A stretch of 64,000 nucleotides of DNA, taken from NCBI GenBank assembly GCA_020137815.1, contig CM035354.1:1917495-1981494 (forward strand), given 5' to 3'. Below are positions 60,801 to 64,000 of this stretch, piece after piece. The notes under the pieces are model-generated. The model was given only the letters and a program-made list of their open reading frames with translations. It made no database searches and was not told the DNA's origin. This DNA comes from Hormiphora californensis (lineage: Eukaryota > Ctenophora > Tentaculata > Cydippida > Pleurobrachiidae). A program made the translations under genes and the position numbers. Every line of letters begins with the position of its first letter. The first letter of the stretch is position 1.

Positions 60801-61393
60801 ATCTGACCCAACTTTGTATTTCAGATACAATGAGAGATCACCACCAGGGGATCTGACCCAACTTTGTATTTCAGATACAATGAGAGATCACCACCAGGGG
60901 ATCTGACCCAACTTTGTATTTCAGATACAATGAGAGGTCACCACCAGGGGATCTGACCCAACTTTGTATTTCAGATACAATGAGAGATCACCACCAGGGG
61001 ATCTGACCCAACTTTGTATTTCAGGTACAATGAGAGATCACCACCAGGGGATCTGACCCAACTTTGTATTTCAGATACAATGAGAGATCACTACCAGGGG
61101 ATCTGACCCAACTTTGTATTTCAGATACAATGAGAGGTCACCACCAGGGGATCTGACCCAACTTTGTATTTCAGATACAATGAGAGATCACCACCAGGGG
61201 ATCTGACCCAACTTTGTATTTCAGATACAATGAGAGATCACCACCAGGGGATCTGACCCAACTTTGTATTTCAGATACAATGAGAGGGGGAATGAGATCA
61301 GGGAGCGCCCAAAGTACCAATAGTGAACACCACCGGTCCAGAGGGAACAGTATCGAGCCTCTCACTGCGGGACACCGCTCTTCTTTCGTGTAA
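48823..61393 (+). CDS. OATP / SLCO-family organic anion transporter
   Basis: Exons 48823-48864, 48954-49144, 49397-49484, 51708-51801, 52030-52223, 52368-52547, 52773-52919, 53123-53280, 53442-53548, 53631-53747, 54076-54157 or 54884-54965, 54309-54450 or 55210-55351, 55565-55749, 57172-57241, 57399-57502, 58414-58517 and 61275-61393 (TAA). All phases close to about 707 residues, normal for this family. Hallmarks: SIERNFSLS after TM1, QGVGITPQGILGVTYIDE, the family signature PGWIGAWWVGFLVG, a Kazal-like extracellular Cys domain (CNEECSCS, NPVCGEDNRTYFSPCFGGC, NCSC), EEGDRSAAQG, and FGQIPGPILLGYVID. Family role: 12-TM sodium-independent uptake of amphipathic anions at the plasma membrane. The C-terminus RSSFV fits a class I PDZ ligand. 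Peculiar: a duplicated exon pair, one GC donor, and a 46-copy acceptor array before the last exon. Confidence 0.92.
49684..49908. mobile_element. Foldback MITE (225 bp) in OATP intron 3
   Basis: Ends CAGTGGTC..CCGACAT / ATGTCGG..GACCACTG, arms containing GAATGAGGCGCGCAT and its complement, flanked by TAA on both sides. It has split a direct repeat of about 100 bp (TAAGGTAATGCTATCGGG ...) present three times in 49480-49990. Confidence 0.75.
50138..51340. mobile_element. 1.2-kb foldback element in OATP intron 3
   Basis: Ends CAGGGTGTCCCACTGTCTTT and its complement flanked by TA. The arms are about 400 bp and highly similar. TA duplication and CAGGGTGTCCC-type ends suggest a Tc1/mariner-like non-autonomous element. 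No transposase frame. Confidence 0.85.
53308..53386. mobile_element. hAT-like MITE family B copy in OATP intron
   Basis: CTGTCAGGCCAATGC to CTGACAG, flanks GTAGGTCT / GTAGGTTT (7 of 8). It starts 28 nt after the donor at 53281. Confidence 0.85.
54030..55390 (+). repeat. Tandem duplication of two OATP exons (about 0.8-0.9 kb units)
   Basis: 54030-54500 recurs at about 54838-55410, including both exons, the intron between them and flanks. Exon differences are four substitutions, all synonymous. The intron between the two exons holds GTTACCATGACAAC-type repeats, about 5 in the first copy and about 11 in the second. The entry and exit phases (1 and 0) mean the two pairs cannot both be included without a frameshift. 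Confidence 0.9.
55751..57029. mobile_element. 1.28-kb foldback element abutting an OATP 5' splice site
   Basis: Ends TAACGGGTGACAACTAAAAA and its complement, arms of about 190 bp or more (55751-55945, 56840-57029). The exon ends at 55749, so the intron's GTAACG consists of one G followed by the element's own terminus. Confidence 0.8.
58530..58639. mobile_element. hAT-like MITE family A, copy 4
   Basis: CAGGAACCGACC to GGTCGGTTTCTA with exact 8-bp duplication GGTTGTGG (58522-58529, 58640-58647). It is inserted 12 nt after the donor of OATP exon 58414-58517. Confidence 0.88.
58996..61275 (+). repeat. 50-bp minisatellite of 3' splice sites before the last OATP exon
   Basis: 46 AG|ATACAATG acceptors spaced 50 bp apart (one gap of 52 near 60092), from exon start 59023 to the real last-exon start 61275. 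Each unit joins CTGAC, a match to the branch-point consensus, a T-rich CAACTTTGTATTTCAG tract and 25 nt of exon-like sequence (ATACAATGAGAGATCACCAC). Variants: CTGGCCC at about 59201, 59251, 59401, 60251 and 60301; CCGCCAGG twice; GTGACCC at about 59950. Confidence 0.95.
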
Positions 61394-63576
61394 TAACCAC
61401 AACAGATAACAGCAGATATCAGCAGATAACAGCAGATAACAGATGACCTTTGGAGATCTGCCAGACATATCTGGGGCGATGTTTCGGCCACCACAACTTG
61501 ATGCTACTCGCACGTGATATTATATTACTCCGCGGAGGTAGAATAGTGTGATGGAATGGAAGCTTAGTTCACACGGATTGGTGATTCCTTTAGACCTTGT
61601 ATATTATGAAATCTTTATTTAACTTTTAAGGAGAGCGAATTTAAACTACATTTAATTTTAAATGTGCAAATTGTGTTCAACACCATTGAAGGATGTTATA
61701 GTGGAATGGATGGTGTAGTGCAATAAGTGGTGATGAGCTGTAGTATCATTTCACTACTAGATCACTGTTATTTTATATTTAAAATGTTCAATTCTCAGAA
61801 GAAGTATGGATACTTTTAACATGAATATACGTCTTATATTTTGAAGGAACATGGATCTTTTCAGGATCGAAAGTAGAGATATACTAAAAATACTTTCGAT
61901 TTTACCATTTAACCCTTTGACGGCGACAGAGCATATATGCTACAATCTATTCTAGGCGGCCTGGAAGTCCTTATGTTTTATCTAGGTGGCCCATATTTTG
62001 TCACAAGCTAGTTTTAGGGATTATGAACCTAAAACCACGTCCAGATCAGCTCAGAAAATCAAGAAAAATTTTTTATAGCCCTTCTAAGGGGGCTAATTTC
62101 GGCCTTTTTTTAAAAACATTTCTCATTTTTTTGTTTTTTGGGGGCACAACTAATCCTTTGAAGAAATAAAAGTGCTCGACATAACCGACCGAATGCAAAA
62201 ATCCGCATCAAAAAATATTGAAAATTGAATGAGTTATTAACATTTAAGGTGCCGTATCATATATGATACTATCGCCCGTAAGGGAATTCTAGTAACAAAT
62301 CTAAATTGTACAAGTTAGTGGGTGCTATGGCATAAATTTATGCTTTCATGTGGTATGTAGCTACAAATTCTACAATCGTGAACGGTTTTTACCAGGAAAA
62401 GAACCCAAATTTGAGATTTGTATCATATATGATACTATCGTCCTATACTCGGATTTTTTGAAACTGTCACCCCCTGAAATAACAAAATTTGTCATATCTC
62501 CGGTTCATGATAAGATAGAGACTTGAAATTTGGAGGTTCGGAAGAACTTAGCAAGATCTTCGTAACTTCCAAATTTCAAGTCTCTATCTCATCAGGAACC
62601 GGACTTATGGTCATTTAAAGAAATTTGAAAACTCTAGGGGGGTGACAGTTTCAAAAAATCCGACGATAAGGGTAAATTCTCATAAAACATACATAATTCG
62701 TGCTAGAAAAGGAGCTAAGAGACAAATGGGGGCACTAAAATGTGTAGAATCATCGCATTAGTGGGGGTAGAGCACATATTTAGGTCGCTATCTGGATTCA
62801 TAATTGAGATAATTGGATAATTAGCTAATTAGTTGCCCTGGAGCGCTAATAAATGAGACTAGGCGGAGTATACAAGACAAGTGAGGGCACTAAAATGTGT
62901 AAAATCATCGCCTTAGCGGGGGTAGAGCACATAGCTGAGTTTCTATTCCCACTCCTAATTGAGATAATTGGATAATTAGCTAATTGACGGTTGCACACCG
63001 TCCACTTTTCACCAAATCACGTGGTTTCTAGGTAATCCTGAGCTCTTTTTCTCAATCTAAGGATCTTCTGACAACCCCTAACCCCATGTGTATCACCTTT
63101 GACTCGTTTTACACAATAGTAAAGCACTCGATATAACCCTAGACACTGCCTTCAGCTCTTTAGAACCCTCTTGCTCCATCCTAGACCTCTCATACATCCA
63201 AGATCCAACTACAATCCTATAGAATTTTTATATCCTATTGCTCCTACAACACGTTCAACCCCTAATGTACTACAGTTTCCCATATTTATTGTTTCAATGG
63301 TAATGTATTAATTGCACTGAACTGCTGTAGACATCACCCACTCACTTCATACACACACAACACCCACACACATGACCAAGCCTGTACGACAGGTTATTGA
63401 TCACCGGCTGTATTACAGCACGAGAGAGCCGTCACTAGTATCGTGCAGTGATCCGAAGATCATGATAACAATTAATATGACGTGATCAACTGCTATAGCC
63501 CAACTGTTCATTCTGAGAATTCTGATACAAAGATATTATTTGCCGTACTGCTATATGAGGTAACTCCAACCCCCCA
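61394..63576. other. Downstream region, no gene seen
   Basis: Contains a short ACAGCAGATA repeat (61402-61440), the foldback at 62449-62664, two copies of a direct repeat of about 120 bp with GGCACTAAAATGTGTA (62715 and 62870), and the phrase ATCATATATGATACTATCG twice (62255, 62421). No exon series recognised. Confidence 0.5.
62449..62664. mobile_element. Foldback element sharing ends with 37074-37320
   Basis: TCGGATTTTTTGAAACTGTC with CACCCCC inside at the left, the complement at the right. The inner arms also pair (AGACTTGAAATTTGGA / CCAAATTTCAAGTCT). Confidence 0.75.
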
Positions 63577-64000
63577 GTTTCATCTCCTTGTTTAACATGG
63601 GAGTTACCAAGGGAATCCACTGAGTTCGATTAATCTAGGCACATACCCACAGTACTATTCGAATTGGCATATCTTTATATCAGGAATCTCGGATAGCAAC
63701 AATCCTTGTGTTTTATTGCTATCTGAACAGATTAGGCGTATAGACAGGGCTCTTATTATCAGCAGTGCTCACGTATCAATGGTAATGTACATTACCATTG
63801 ATACGTGAGCACTGCTGATAATAAGAGCCCTGTCTATACGCCTAATCTGTTCAGATAGCAATAAAACACAAGGATTGTTGCTATCCGAGATTCCTGATAT
63901 AAAGATATGCCAATTCGAATAGTACTGTGGGTATGTGCCTAGATTAATCGAACTCAGTGGATTCCCTTGGTAACTCCCATGTTAAACAAGGAGATGAAAC
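63577..64000. repeat. Perfect spacer-less palindrome reaching the window end
   Basis: Two 212-bp arms meet at GGTAATGT|ACATTACC (centre 63788/63789) with no spacer. I found no mismatch by eye. The window stops inside the right arm, so the full length is unknown. Confidence 0.93.

Noticed and set aside
58996-61275. CRISPR-like regular array
   Set aside because: Units are 50-bp head-to-tail repeats with no unique spacers, in a eukaryotic intron; it is a minisatellite.

Overview
This is nuclear DNA of an invertebrate animal. Five split genes can be assembled by joining exons whose GT/AG (or GC/AG) borders and reading phases agree. The protein set (doublecortin-like kinase, 7TM receptor, Shaker-type Kv channel, OATP transporter, GST-like protein) is metazoan. 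Introns of 0.1-2 kb are packed with foldback elements, MITEs and (CT)n microsatellites, genes lie close together, and the genetic code is standard. A compact but repeat-rich early-branching animal (ctenophore, sponge, placozoan, cnidarian) would fit. That placement is a guess, and no rRNA, tRNA or mitochondrial marker is present to settle it.

Layout. (1) 1408-12044, plus strand: 3' part of a doublecortin-like/CaMK-family kinase, at least 15 exons. (2) 12045-22990: no host gene; it holds Mutator-like and TA-flanked foldback elements and a gag-only LTR retrotransposon (15936-19672). (3) 23006-27923, plus: GST-like gene with an RG-rich insert and a choice of splice acceptors. (4) 28000-35737: no gene; an X-box-carrying satellite, nested MITEs, a 1.7-kb hairpin made of 10-bp repeats, and 181-bp MITEs. 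(5) 35738-43054, plus: rhodopsin-like GPCR, 10 exons, about 386 aa. (6) 43298-46792, minus: voltage-gated K+ channel, 4 exons, about 742 aa, tail-to-tail with the GPCR (about 240 bp apart). (7) 48823-61393, plus: OATP/SLCO-family transporter, 17 exons (two of them duplicated), about 707 aa, head-to-head with the Kv gene across about 2 kb. (8) 61394-64000: no gene; it ends in a spacer-less perfect palindrome cut by the window edge.

The genes do not form an obvious pathway. The most unusual feature is local amplification of splice sites. The last intron/exon border of the OATP gene has become a 50-bp minisatellite carrying 46 apparently complete 3' splice sites. The pore-exon acceptor of the neighbouring Kv gene is amplified four times as a 30-bp repeat. 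One exon pair of the OATP gene is duplicated with only synonymous differences. Several MITE families are defined from sequence alone by exact target-site duplications: 8 bp (hAT-like), 9 bp (Mutator-like), TWA (PIF/Harbinger-like) and TA (Tc1/mariner/pogo-like).
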